Positions 31,131 to 41,434 of a stretch of DNA of 64,000 bases are shown here, piece after piece; positions within the stretch are counted from its first letter, which is position 1; each line of letters begins with the position of its first letter. Source of the DNA: Aricia agestis (taxonomy: Eukaryota > Arthropoda > Insecta > Lepidoptera > Lycaenidae); assembly GCF_905147365.1 (NCBI RefSeq), contig NC_056409.1:20899001-20963000 (forward strand). The letters are read 5' to 3'. The notes beneath the pieces were generated by a model, which made no database searches, was not told the origin of the DNA, and saw only the letters and a list, made by a program, of their open reading frames with translations. Made by a program: the position numbers and the translations under genes.

Positions 31131-31570
31131 ATCATCAGTCAACCGACCTCGTGGTTTTGACCTCAAAATTATAGGTTGCCCACTAGTGGGTAACCTATAC
31201 AGCATTACTGTTGCTCCTATTTCCCCAAATGCATCAGTAATTACCCAGCACAGCACATACTCCTCGTATCTCACGGACGTCCGTGGCCGGGACAAGATTC
31301 ACTTAGAGCGGACCGAACTTATCTAACCCGGCGGACGTGACCGAAATAAAGTCCGACTAAATAAAATACATTTGTCGCAGCGACTGCCCGCAAAAAACGA
31401 CAATCTGTGGCGATAATAAATCAATAATGGCGGCTGTTTTCGCCAAATCCAGTGGCGGTACGTGCGGCGGTTACTATACGTGTGCGAAAAGTAATGCTTT
31501 ATTACTTTATGGGCATGCTACAGCTAATTAATAGCACGTGTGTTGTGAATAATTTATAGATATCTATTGT
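31130..31570. promoter_or_regulatory. Candidate regulatory island (PHO/YY1-like and homeodomain words)
   Basis: Non-repetitive, GC-richer stretch. It contains a near-perfect 24-bp palindrome AGGTTGCCCACTAGTGGGT (31173 on), TCAATAATGGCGGC (PHO/YY1-like core GCCAT inverted), GCTAATTAATAGC and CACGTGTG. No open, splice-flanked frame. The combination could represent an enhancer or Polycomb response element; speculative. Confidence 0.25.
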
Positions 31571-31693
31571 ACCATTGAATCACAGGTAGATGGTGGATTC
31601 TTCGTTGTTTGGTCGGATTGTGTGAACTATGTTGTCCGTTATGAATGTTTTTCCGTTTACTGAATATCACCCGATAGAATTACATAAGTAGTT

Positions 31694-31726
31694 CATTTGC
31701 CTAGGAATCAATTTCCCTGAAAGTAC
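31694..31726. repeat. End fragment of the GTACCATC-ended MITE
   Basis: TTTGCCTAGGAATCAATTTC followed by CCTGAAAGTAC is the right-end sequence of the MITEs at 17.3-23.6 kb; the rest is lost. Confidence 0.55.
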
Positions 31727-33093
31727 CTTGTAAAAGATTGTTTAAGTGCCTACGTTTTGTATAGTTATTTCTTTTGTGGGGCTTCAAAAGCGACAATTCC
31801 ATTCTCTTATAGTGACATTTTAAATCAGATTTAATTAATACGAAGCCATTGGTTGAGTCCAGTGAGTCACACTTTTAAACCCTTTATTAAAACACACGTC
31901 TGTGATACCGATTTAAAATTTTTAATGGAGCTCGGCGACGATACGGGGGACCGGCGATGCAAAAAGAAACTTTTTCCTTCGTTCGCGAACAAGTTCCACC
32001 TGCGGCTAAATTTTAATTAAAACAATAATTGCATTAAATATATTGTTTCATCCGTGGAATACCTTCCGCTGGGGTTCCGCCATTTTGAATTTAATTTCTG
32101 TCAAGATATAATTTAGGCAAATAATTTAACAAGACGAAGATTTGACGAAAAAAGTGTGACGTGAACTCGGGCCGAGGCATTTCGAGCGAGCACTCGCTCA
32201 TTTTAATATTTTCGTTTGGGCGCGTCATTAGGGGAGACGGGGCGAAGTGGTGCCGAGGAGCCCCTAAGCCTCCCAGTCCATTGTTACACTTTTTTCTCCA
32301 GCCCGAGGTATTTTGCTGTGTAATAAATATTAAGATAATTCAACGGTTATTTTTACTACAGTGAAGTAATGCAGATTTCCTTCTGCTTAAAAATTTTACA
32401 CCTTAATCTTAGTTTAAATTAAGGTTGGTAAATTAACTGATGAGGAATGAGTTTAACATTAAATATGTTTTTTTGTCATAATCTTAATTAATTATGTTAA
32501 AGGTTTTGCCTGCATAATTAATATTCTTATCATTTTTAAAACAAAGAATTGTTCAAAGAACTGGAAACTTTTACAGTGAAGACAAAAAGTAGGGCAGCAA
32601 CAAAAAGTACAGTTTTAGGGGAATCCCCGGCTCGGTTACAGCTTCATAATTCAACGGCTTGTCAAACCACGCCGGGCTGCACACACATCACGCGCCGCCA
32701 GCTCTACTCTGCATCAGATTGTCATTGACATCCCATATGTAGAGACGTCATGCTCTAACATATTTGTAGAAAAGATTAAACTTTTGAATCTGATAGACTC
32801 TAAAATATTATTTTACAATATCCCTTGTTAAATTTTATAAAAATCTAAGTGTAACGAAGTCTGATAGTTTAATTATACAATAATGTTATAGTTACCACGC
32901 AGTGTCGATATTATGGTAAACCAGGAAGGTGGTATCGCATCGCAAACCAACACCAGACGCGCTAATTAATTGTGGCAAAAGAAGAGGCAAAATTTTAAAA
33001 CCATTTTTAATCTCAAGACTCATTTGTTATAACTTAAAAGCTACCCGAAGTTTAACTAAAGTGTTTCAGTGGTTTATTACCCAGGGTGTCTTT
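31727..33093. other. Unassigned DNA
   Basis: GC-richer patches at 31925-32010 and 32155-32290 (CTCGGGCCGAGGCATTTCG, GAGACGGGGCGAAGTGG) contain no motif-bearing frame. A small palindrome CCTTAAT...ATTAAGG is at 32401-32425. Nothing further is recognised. Confidence 0.35.
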
Positions 33094-33420
33094 TTTAAAA
33101 TAAAATTAAGAGGCAAACGAGCTGGTGGAAAGCAACTACCGACGCCCATGGACACTCGCAAAATCGGAAGAGTTGCAAGTGCGTTGCCAGCCTTTCAAGA
33201 GGGAATATGCTCACTTTTAGAAGGTTTGCAGGTCGTAATGGTCCCGAAATATAGCTGGCGACAGTTCATTCCATAGTTTTACTGTGCGTGGCGGAAACGA
33301 CTTTAGGGTATGGTATGTCAGTGTCAACGGAAAAACTGTCCCGGCCAGTTCCGAAGCGATGACGGAACGTCGGCAGCTCATACAATATGGACGCTGGACA
33401 CTCGCATGGGATTTTCCCTG
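33094..33420 (-). mobile_element. LINE 3' region with A-tailed end, minus strand
   Basis: On the minus strand the 3' end reads GCCAGCTCGTTTGCCTC as a degraded version of the tail at 18.7 and 30.4 kb; upstream is AAACTATGGAATGAACTGTC and GCCAGCTATATTTCGGGACC. The upstream portion extends the shared tail beyond the short A-tailed elements, so this copy probably derives from the parent LINE. It carries no open frame with recognisable reverse transcriptase. Confidence 0.6.
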
Positions 33421-33542
33421 ACAAATGTTTCATGAGGCCCGACCGAATTATAGATTTAGCTATTTCTGTTCTTTTTCTATTTACTGAAACAGTTTTCACA
33501 GATATTTTAATTTCCTTGACTTTTCAAATATTGGTATTTAAA

Positions 33543-33890
33543 ATGCCTTTGCATTCGTTGTGGATGATTTATACAGTATTTTCAAAGCGAAGTAACCACT
33601 CCTCAAATACTGTATAGTGCCTGGGACAAGATTTTAAATGTCCGTATGGTTGCCCAAGCACATACGGCATTCTCGCAACATAGTCGGCCTAGTCCAGAGG
33701 AAAGAACTAGTCAATACGTCTGGGACCAACTATGTGCGGGTTTCCTCACGATGTTTTCCTTCACCGTACGAGCGTCCGTATTATATATTATACTTGAGAT
33801 CAAAAAATGTATCATTCGTACACGCCTCCACTCGGGATCGAACCTGCACCCTCTACGAACCCTCTACGAATACGACGCTGGCCTAATGGA
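33543..33890 (-). mobile_element. tRNA-derived SINE (first family), minus strand, damaged head
   Basis: On the minus strand it matches the 3.2 kb SINE: box B as GGTTCGATCCC, then GGAAAACATCGTGAGGAAAC and the end TACAGTATAAATCATCCAC-like sequence (33545-33600). The head is odd: an 11-bp unit ACCCTCTACGA is duplicated (33849-33870) and GGCCTAATGG, part of box A, lies in the opposite direction to box B. No target duplication was found. Overlapping open frames (33638-33886 and others) are SINE by-products. Confidence 0.75.
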
Positions 33891-34002
33891 ATAGAATAGA
33901 CGGTAATAGTTATTGGTATTGTGGAATAACATACGTGTAAGCCACAAAGGAAGATCATCCGACCGAGCAGGGGCTTGCTTGAACTGTCGCATAGTATATT
34001 AT

Positions 34003-34232
34003 ACCACCGCAATTACACTCCTCCGTGGTCCAATGGCTTAGAGCGTGGCTCTTGACTCGGAGTTCGTGGTTTCGATTCCCGCGTTGGAAACATGTTATAT
34101 GAATAAAGAATAGAGAGTGCTCTTGCGTACTGCGAAAACTACTATAAAATCCTGCATAAGCCTGGTTTCAATGAAACCGGCCACCGTCATCGAAACCGGT
34201 GTGGGAGTTATTATTATTATAACCACCGCAAT
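34003..34232 (+). mobile_element. tRNA-headed SINE (second family) with 11-bp target duplication
   Basis: The SINE (34014-34221) has TCCGTGGTCCAATGGCTTAG (box A), GTGGTTTCGATTCCCG (box B), CGCGTTGGAAACATG, then a body with CCTGGTTTCAATGAAACCGG and CATCGAAACCGGTGTGGGAG, and ends in (TTA)n. ACCACCGCAAT flanks it at 34003-34013 and 34222-34232. The body holds a short hairpin GGTTTCAATGAAACC. A functional tRNA is ruled out by unpaired arms. Confidence 0.88.
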
Positions 34233-34879
34233 CTGGTAGCGCGATGAAAGATTGTGGTAATTCTTCGTCTGCCCCAGAATTATAAGTTATCTAAAACAGA
34301 TACAAACCATCTTGCTAAAAATATTCAAAACTATCAATGATTAATTAAGTACATACACAGCTTACAGCATAATATAATTACAAATTATTATGATCGTAGT
34401 TCGTACTGTAAAATCTAACTACTTCAGTCATAAAAGTTTATTATCAACGAACCAATTGCCAATAGGCTCATTATCTGATTGTTTCAGAATTGGATTGTAA
34501 CTTGTACTGACCTATATTTGGTAGTTTCAGTGACCTCTCCACGCTAGCATATATAATAGCCTAATATAAAGCCACACATTGGGCCAACGTTTAAAATACG
34601 GAATATTGCTTCCAATTTATAGCCAAGTAAGCGTCTACATGACATTGATTGCCCAATGCGCTGGCCCAGTGTGTACAGCGAACTTAATAGATTACGAATG
34701 CGAGTCTATAATTGCCTATAATGGACGTCGCTATTGTATGCTAAAGTCAGCTTTGCAATCTTGGCGATCCATCATCAGTCATCACCTAACGTGGAAAGAA
34801 ACGTTAAAGGTAGTCGTGGCAGGGACCAGCCTAGGGAGTTTCATACAACAACGAGTTTCATACAAATCGAGGTATTACG
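34233..34879. other. Unassigned DNA with a 109-codon open frame
   Basis: The frame begins at 34579 (plus) and ends inside the poly-C element at 34908, so its end is fixed by a transposon. I see no domain. An imperfect inverted pair CACATTGGGCCAACG / CGCTGGCCCAGTGTG (34575-34672) spans about 98 bp and may be a tiny MITE lying inside the frame. Confidence 0.4.
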
Positions 34880-35217
34880 CTGACGATCATAGACGTAACG
34901 AGGGGTAGGCAGGGGGGGGGGGGGCAGCTGCCCCCCCCTGGATCATGTTGACGTCCCTACTAAGTATATTATCTAGTACTTTTAAATATATAAAAATTAA
35001 AAATTAAGAAAACGAATTTTGCCATTTGTTTGCAATACAATATTTTTACAACTAAAAATATTATTTTTTTATTCTTTATAAACACCTAGCTTATGAAAAA
35101 TCTGATTTGCCCCCCCTGGCCCAGAACCTGGGTAATTTGCCCCCCCCCCCCTGGCACCAGAACCTGGGTAATTTGCCCCCCCCTGGCCCAGAACCTGGGT
35201 ACGCCCATGCTGACGAT
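34880..35217 (+). mobile_element. Poly-C hAT-type element, copy 2
   Basis: Element 34888-35209 (322 bp) starts CATAGACGTAACGAGGGG, a degraded form of CATGGGCGTACC, and ends GGTACGCCCATG. CTGACGAT is duplicated exactly at 34880-34887 and 35210-35217. It has the AGGGGGGGG...GGCAGCTGCC hairpin, GGATCATGTTGACGTCCCTA, and three tandem units of C-run plus CTGGCCCAGAACCTGGGTA. No coding frame. Confidence 0.92.
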
Positions 35218-35680
35218 CCCTTTCTGAATTGATACGTACTAACTCCTGCCGTAGTAAAATAGTAAACCACTACAACTGCCTAAAACTCAATTGACAGAAT
35301 TTTACGATGTTCTGTCCGCACGTCGCACGTCGCACGTCGCACGGTAAATATAAAACGTTACACATTAATTCCATACCAATCCGCCGTTTTATGTCCCGTG
35401 TAGCGCCGAGACGCTCAAATAAAACTGTAACTCATAACTTTGAACCGTGGACGATAAAATAGTTTTACGATTGGGAAATCTAGCGATACGATCACACCGA
35501 CGCGACTTAGGTACCGGCGATGCAATTCTTTTTATCCCGCTACTTTATCGCATGTTGTCGGAATTTCTTTGAGAATATAATTGCAAATGTTCGTCGAATT
35601 AGGCAGACATAAGATATGATAAACTAGGTTTCACGATCAATTAAGTTAGTACAGTAACTAAAAGGGATTTAGAAAGAATA
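35218..35680. other. Unassigned DNA
   Basis: At 35319-35345 CACGTCG is repeated three to four times in tandem (CGCACGTCGCACGTCGCACG). Nothing else is recognised. Confidence 0.4.
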
Positions 35681-35876
35681 ATCCCATCAAAAACATCCTG
35701 TAAAAAAACCAAGTCTCGCAACTCAGTTTTTACACCGTAAAAATTTATGAGATCCATGCAATACCAAGTCGGTTATTTTATTCAGTCCCTACCTAGGGGA
35801 CCTTCTGTCTCAAGTTAACTAAACTAAAAACTGAGTTGCGAGACTTGGTTTTTTTACAGGATGTTTTTGATGGGAT
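35681..35876. mobile_element. Foldback element with perfect 52-bp inverted ends
   Basis: The left end starts ATCCCATCAAAAACATCCTG and continues through AACCAAGTCTCGCAACTCAG to TTTTTA (35681-35732); its exact inverse is 35825-35876. The centre is 92 bp. No target duplication is visible. Edge words CCATCAAAAACATC relate to 9.3, 11.07 and 11.49 kb, so this may be one widespread MITE group. Confidence 0.85.
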
Positions 35877-36050
35877 CTCACTTCTTTTTTAGAGTCCTAC
35901 TTTTCTCCTTTTTGGTACCTTTTACTTCTATAAATAAGATCAATAACGATTTTATTAAGAAACAAATAAAACTAACAATTAATAATAAATAATAATATAA
36001 TCATTATGTATACAGTATTACTATACTACTTGCCTTTCATGACTATCCAA
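35877..36050. other. Short unassigned AT-rich DNA
   Basis: No feature recognised apart from AAT-rich simple sequence. Confidence 0.4.
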
Positions 36051-36302
36051 TATCCATACTAATAATATTATTATAAATGCGAAAGTGTGTTTGTTTGTTT
36101 GTTTCATTGTCCTTCCTCCATGGCCTAGCGAAGCAACCAATCGACTTGAATTTTGACGTAGACTTAGTTGAAAGGATGAAGAGTAACATATTCTACTTTT
36201 GGTCTTGGAAAAACGTCAGGTGTCCAAAGGAGGTTTACAAGAATATTCGTATTTTACGCGATTTTTGAATTCCACGCGAGCGAAGCCGCAGGCAAAAGCT
36301 AG
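36051..36302 (-). repeat. RTE-type retroelement tail, minus strand
   Basis: Starts ATCCATACTAATAATATTAT, AAATGCGAAAGTGTGTTTG and (TTTG)n, and ends CGCGAGCGAAGCCGCAGGCA then AAAGCTAGT. A 63-codon open frame lies across it by chance. Confidence 0.7.
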
Positions 36303-36350
36303 TGCTTCATATATATACCTATTTACAACTATTACTCCTTCGAATATACG

Positions 36351-36725
36351 GTACCGGTACAATGATTCATAAATTGCAATTAATGTAACTTTGTAATCTT
36401 ATACATATTGTATATGGGATTACAAAGTTATTCACGAAGTTAGAGAAAGAAGAAGAAAACTGGACAGTAATTATGAAATGTTTATTAGGTTTTCCCTTAA
36501 TTAAGACACTAAACACAAGCTAGATATCTCTCTACCGACGATAAACCGGAGATATTGATGGTACGGGTACAACGATTCATAAGCGCAAATGTAACTTTGT
36601 AATCCTATACATTTATATGGGATTACAAAGTTATTTACGAAGTTAGTGTATCTAGAAAACGGGACAGAAATTTTGAAATATTTGAATTTTCCCTTGATTT
36701 AGACACTAAACACTAATTATATTCT
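36351..36725 (+). repeat. Tandem duplication, ~210-bp period, each unit with a hairpin
   Basis: Unit 1 (from GTACCGGTACAATGATTCAT) and unit 2 (from GTACGGGTACAACGATTCAT, about 36561) share TAACTTTGTAAT...GGGATTACAAAGTTA, which is itself an inverted pair, then ACGAAGTTAG and TTAGACACTAAACAC. Identity is roughly 80%. A (GTCA)n run follows at 36777-36800. Confidence 0.7.
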
Positions 36726-37635
36726 AAATTTGAAGGTTCTATGTCTGCTAGAAGTGCCTTAGACTTTTGGTGATCGGTCAGTCAGTCAGTCAGTCAGTGA
36801 CAAAATTAAGAAACTTTAACAAGTTACAGTTCTTAAAGTACTGGTGAAAATTGAATGAAATTTTAAATATACCGTGTTTATACAATGCTTGCTTAGCAAC
36901 TGAAAATTCAGGCTTGTTGGTTTATCCACAATGAAGTTATAGGGGGTCAAAAACAGCCTGAATTGGTTCGAGAAAAGGATGGTACGGCCGTGCCGCTTTT
37001 TTGCTCGACTTGGCGGGGGCACTGCCGTGCCCCCAGATTTAATAGATATATAAAAGTTGGTTAAACTTAATGAAATTATTTTCAAATCAAATGAACTAGG
37101 TATATGTTGCTGGTCACAATTATAAATAGTTATTCAATTCGCAAATAAACGGAGAATTTTATTTGCGTTATTGTTTACGTAGAGCCGCGGCCGCCGCATG
37201 TGTTATAACATCGGCATATTTGTACAGGGAGTCAATCAATTCATATTTTAGGACATTTCATACCAGTTACCACGACCTACTTTTGCTACCATAGTATATT
37301 TAAACAAGACTCATGCGTTTTTATTCAACTGATATAGTTCGTAGCGGTCATTAAAAGCAGTTGTCTTTCAAGTTTTTGTCAACGCTTTTGTCACCTAATA
37401 TAGTATATTATAGCCTATATACTTAGGTGACATGCACATGAATATGACCCTAAAATACCACTACGAGACACTTAACATTAGGCTGGTCAAAAGTGAAAAC
37501 TAAACTAAAATATGTCGGCAGATATTCCTATAACATATTATAATCTAATCTCTAGTTTTGTAATTTTGTTAAAAGCTACCAATAATAACAATTTATTATT
37601 TGTAGGTTAAAGTGATTTATTTTTTAAAATGCAGT
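36726..37635. other. Repeat remnant and unassigned DNA
   Basis: At 36977-37035 GGTACGGCCGTGCCGCTTTT and GGCGGGGGCACTGCCGTGCC form GC-rich palindromic words that I associate with a lepidopteran repeat; an 89-codon minus frame (36816-37085) is due to it. At 37390-37431 lies an imperfect palindrome TCACCTAATATAGTATATT...TTAGGTGA. Otherwise nothing is seen. Confidence 0.4.
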
Positions 37636-37639
37636 GATA

Positions 37640-37875
37640 AACTCGGGAAGCTCGCGGCACATTTTCTATTTCGATGAATGCGGACTTCTTTCAGCGGCGC
37701 GACCTTGACTCGGGGAGCGGCGATGATTTATTTATGCACTATTTTTATTACTAAAGCCAAATATTTAATTACTTTCACCTTGAGAATTATCCTATTAATC
37801 CGACTAATCGCTGCGACAGATTGGAGTTATAAATGTTGCATTATTTAGATAAATATCGTGGCATTGACACCGACC
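37640..37875. promoter_or_regulatory. Candidate regulatory island (FTZ-F1 and homeodomain words)
   Basis: Non-repetitive stretch with CGACCTTGA (inverse TCAAGGTCG, the FTZ-F1/SF-1 consensus, about 37700), TTTATTTATGC (Caudal-like), TTTAATTACTTTC and CTATTAATCCGACTAATC (two TAATC words, Bicoid/Otd-like). Motif clustering is suggestive only. Confidence 0.28.
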
Positions 37876-37963
37876 ATTTACATCGCGACTCTTTCAGCCA
37901 GGCTCGCACTTTTACTTAATGTGATGTGTCACAAGCACTAGCCACTTGAATGGACTACAATCT

Positions 37964-38290
37964 AACTTACACGTGGGAGAGCCATGCTTCGGCACGAATG
38001 GGCCGGGTCGACCGGAGAAGTACCACGTTCTCAGAGAAAACCGGCGTGAAACAGCGCTTGCGCTGTGTTTCGCCGAGTAAGTGAGTTTACCGGAGGCCCA
38101 ATCCCCTACCCTATTTCTTTCCCGACCCTCCCCTATTTCCTTCCTTTCCCTACCCTCCCCTATTACCCTATTCCCTCTTAAAAGGCCAGCCTGCAGCTCT
38201 TCTCATGTTGCGAGTGTCCATGGGAGACGGAAGTTGCTTTCTATCAGGTGACCCGTTTGCTTGCCCCCTTATTTCATTAAAAAAAACTTA
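37964..38290 (+). mobile_element. A-tailed retroelement with 6-bp target duplication
   Basis: Element 37970-38284 runs from CACGTGGGAGAGCCATGCTT to CTTATTTCATTAAAAAA. Internal order: GGGCCGGGTCGACCGG, CGGCGTGAAACAGCGCTTGC with palindrome GCGCTTGCGC, GTTTACCGGAGGCCCAATCC, pyrimidine-rich minisatellite, AAAAGGCCAGC, GGTGACCCGTTTGC. AACTTA is at both edges (37964-37969, 38285-38290). Non-coding. Confidence 0.78.
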
Positions 38291-39008
38291 AGAATTTAAC
38301 TATTAGGCTGAAGTCTTCACTATTAGGTTGAAGAAGATTGTCAGTATTCAGCATTTAGACGTTTTAGCAGTGCATTATTTATTTATGATTATTAGAATTT
38401 ATCGGTGGATATGCAGATCTACTGAAGATATTAAGGGTATAGATAACTAACCCCCAACTACATATAAGATTTGCAGTCTGTCAAACCACTTTTGTACGAC
38501 ATATTGGATAAACAGCAGCATCTTTATTCTTTATACAGATATTTTAGTAATAAATAATAATATATTTTAAGAAATCATTTCGGTATACTTAGTACAATTC
38601 GGGTTTCAACGTACTCACGATAGTACAAGATTGGTTTTCTTAGTATTCTGTTATGATTCCAGACACTTGATATTTTTTCTGCACTGCAGCGAAATACGAA
38701 TATTCGTATGCAAATCGTGCTGTAGATTACTGGTACAAATGTAGACAATTATTTCAATTACAATGAGCATTTAACTCGGGCCGGGTCAGTCTAATAATTA
38801 TTGAAAATCGATATATCCAAAGTCGAATCTAATTAATGGGTAGTTAGAACTCAAAACAATGTTTTAATGGCTCCCTAACAATCATTGACTTTGGCGATTC
38901 AACTTTATCCTAAATTAATGTAGTAGTTAAAGTTGCGTTGTCGTTTTATAATGAAAATGGTATTATTATTCGCCAATAGATGTCAGGAAGAGTCATATTT
39001 TTCAGGTT
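38291..39008. other. Unassigned AT-rich DNA
   Basis: No gene or named repeat is recognised. Confidence 0.4.
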
Positions 39009-39059
39009 ATCGATTATCGATAAAACACGAATAATCGTTGGAGCCGATTCCGAGATTCC

Positions 39060-39109
<50 letters not shown>

Positions 39110-39151
39110 CTCGTTTTTCTTTCAAGAATTGCTCGTTTAAAGATATAAGAT
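39009..39151 (+). repeat. (AT)n-centred repeat, 5'-truncated copy
   Basis: ATCGATAAAACACGAATAAT, CGTTGGAGCCGATTCCGAGA and TTCCAAT lead into an (AT)n run (39063-39109) followed by AGAATTGCTCGTTTAAAGAT and ATAAGATT. The full form is at 51.52 kb. An 81-codon frame that crosses the run is an artefact. Confidence 0.75.
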
Positions 39152-39388
39152 TTGGAGAGACTTACTTAAAAAACTTAAAGGTAAAGTTAATAATGAAGAT
39201 GTCGATAATATTTCATAGGTGGTAGAAAACATTTTAGACTCAACGTCCAGACACTACTTAGTACAATAATATTATAGTACAATTTATGTTTTAAATTAAT
39301 TTTGTCCTTAACTGATATGTTACAAAAGTAACTTGATAGACACGAACAAATCCATTATATTATTAACTAAGAGTCTAGGGATATGTCT
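39152..39388. other. Short unassigned DNA
   Basis: No feature recognised. Confidence 0.4.
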
Positions 39389-39786
39389 ATTTTTTTTTTA
39401 TGAAATAAGGGGGCAAACGAGCAAACGGGTCACCTGATGGAAAGCAACTTCCGTCGCCCATGGACACTCGCAGCATCAGAAGAGTTGCAGGTGCGTTGCC
39501 GGCCTTTTAAGAGGGAATATGTGTAATAGGGGAGGGTAGGGAAGAGAATAGGGAAGGGTAGAGAAGGGAATAGTGTAGGGTAGGGAAGGGAATAGAGAAG
39601 GAAATAGGGAAGGGAATAGGGGAGGGTAGGGAAGGGAATAGGGGAGGGTAGGGGATTGGGCCTCCGGTAAACTCACTCACTCGGCGAAACACAGCGCAAG
39701 CGCTGTTTCACGCCGGTTTTCTGTGAGCCCGTGGTATTTCTCCGGTCGAGCCGGCCCATTCGTGCCGAAGCATGGCTCTCCCACGT
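39389..39786 (-). mobile_element. A-tailed retroelement, full-length, with purine minisatellite
   Basis: Reading on the minus strand: ACGTGGGAGAGCCATGCTTC, GGCCGGCTCGACCGG, TTTCGCCGAGTGAGTGAGTT, TACCGGAGGCCCAATCCCC, a minisatellite (39527-39656, plus-strand units GGGAATAGGG / GAGGGTAGG, about 15-17 bp each), CCGGCAACGCACCTGC, GGTGACCCGTTTGCTCG and T/A tail. It is the longest copy here because the minisatellite is expanded. Two minus-strand 'Pro-Ser-Leu' frames (39476-39692) are translations of that minisatellite. Confidence 0.82.
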
Positions 39787-41392
39787 CGTATTTTATGAAA
39801 TATCTAATCTGAAATAGCTATCATTCTTTCATTTACGGTCTTAGAAAATTCCTGATAGATTTTTTAGATATTTCATAAAATACAAATATACTGAGACTTT
39901 GTTGATGCATTTTAAAATATTTTACTGAATCAATTTTTACCAACTCATAAATGAAGCTGTATACTGTAAGTTGTTTACACTAAACACAAGATGTTGAATA
40001 TTAGATGAAATATAAACGGCCTTAACCCACACTCCACTCCAGGGAACATACGATATATCATAATTTAATATACGAGGAATTTTATTAGCACTCGAAACAA
40101 ACTCGATATCATAATTAAGAAGCAGATTCAGGAATAAACCGTTCACGTAACAAAATTACAGTGAATTTCAGCTATTTTGCAGCTAAGCAGTCTTTTCAGT
40201 CAGTTCAGTCAGTCAGAGTCTATAGCTATGTAAAGAAATAAATTGAAAAGTTACTCGTAGCGACGTGCTGTCTCTACATTGTCAACGCCACAATCTAGTG
40301 AAAAACAAATTATCAAATTAAATTGGGTATACAAGTTTCATACTTCTGCACTTTTAGACGGTAGGTTTTGCTGTCAGTTTTACCACGGTGATGGCTGTAA
40401 GTTGTAACTGATGACCAACCTACCGTGTAAGAGCGTGACAGACGGTTGTATGAAGTTGATTGACGAAAATCTGGATATCTTGATTTTTGCTTCATGCAAC
40501 CATCAGTCACGAATTATGAGTGAGTGTTGTCACATTTAACAAAATAGGAAAAAAAATAGAAACGTATATCTTTGAAAATTTTGGCTTTGACTGACATAAA
40601 ACTGAAGAGAATTGGGTGACCGTCATTTACCATTCGTCAGTCCATCAGTCACCATCAGTCAAACGTAATTCATGATTGGCGGAATTGACTGTCGCTTGCA
40701 TGAGTGTGTAATGGTTGCCGGGTAAAACTATAACTAACTAGCAATAATCGACATTGGCTAGAAAGCAATTTAAATCGACATTGGCAAGATGACATACCAC
40801 AAGAGCAGCATCGAAATATGTCTCACTGGAAACAATTTCCCGACATTCAACACGCACACACACTCATGGAGCTAAGTGTTGCCGTAAATCTTCCGTTGGA
40901 AATAGCTCTTAAATCTGATACAAAAATGAATCTCCAACTATTTCTATTCGTATATTAACCCAATTTAAATATCTCGACGGAACACTAAAATATGACACGT
41001 AATACAAATTTTGTTTTTTTCGGTTGTGTATTTTTAGTTTTACTGTTTTTTTATTAGTTGTGATTTATTGTTAGTTTACGAAAATGTGATCATGATAGTG
41101 TTTATAAATCGCTGAAAATATGAATAGCAGGTAGGATGTTTATTGAATTTCGAGTGCCTGTGTAGTACGAGTAAATAATTTAATAAAATATATAATAAAG
41201 GTTACTCATGCAATTCAGTAGACACTCTCAACCTAATTTTGTAGCATTTTATAACACACGGTTGACGGGCCTACTTAAACAATGCCAATTATATTATGTA
41301 CATTTGTCTGTATTTCAGATGATATGATATTTAATCCAGGGTTAAGTTCACCTTGGATTTGGATCTTTGCAAGAGGCTCATAAAATGGTATA
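39787..41392. other. Unassigned DNA with a cluster of small inverted repeats
   Basis: Between 40350 and 40510 inverted pairs are nested (ACGGTAGGT / ACCTACCGT; GGTTGTATGAAG / CTTCATGCAACC), and CAGTCAG/ATCAGTCAC words are frequent to 40690. The short minus frame at 40313-40510 follows from this. It looks like an old foldback element without definable ends. Nothing else is recognised. Confidence 0.4.
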
Positions 41393-41434
41393 TACAATAA
41401 AAATAAAAGTCATATACAATAAAAATAAAAGTCT
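41393..41434 (+). repeat. 20-bp tandem duplication
   Basis: ATACAATAAAAATAAAAGTC occurs twice head to tail. Simple slippage is the likely origin. Confidence 0.7.

Noticed and set aside
34579..34908. 109-codon frame ending with YYADD, reminiscent of a reverse transcriptase YxDD box
   Set aside because: No other RT motif (such as the usual upstream QGS..SP region) is present, and the Asp-Asp lies in the target duplication and edge of a hAT element, so the match is chance.
35319..35345. CACGTCG tandem as a binding-site array
   Set aside because: Only three to four 7-bp units; slippage is enough to explain it.
39476..39692. Pro/Ser/Leu repeat 'proteins' on the minus strand
   Set aside because: They are the purine minisatellite of the A-tailed retroelement read in two frames.
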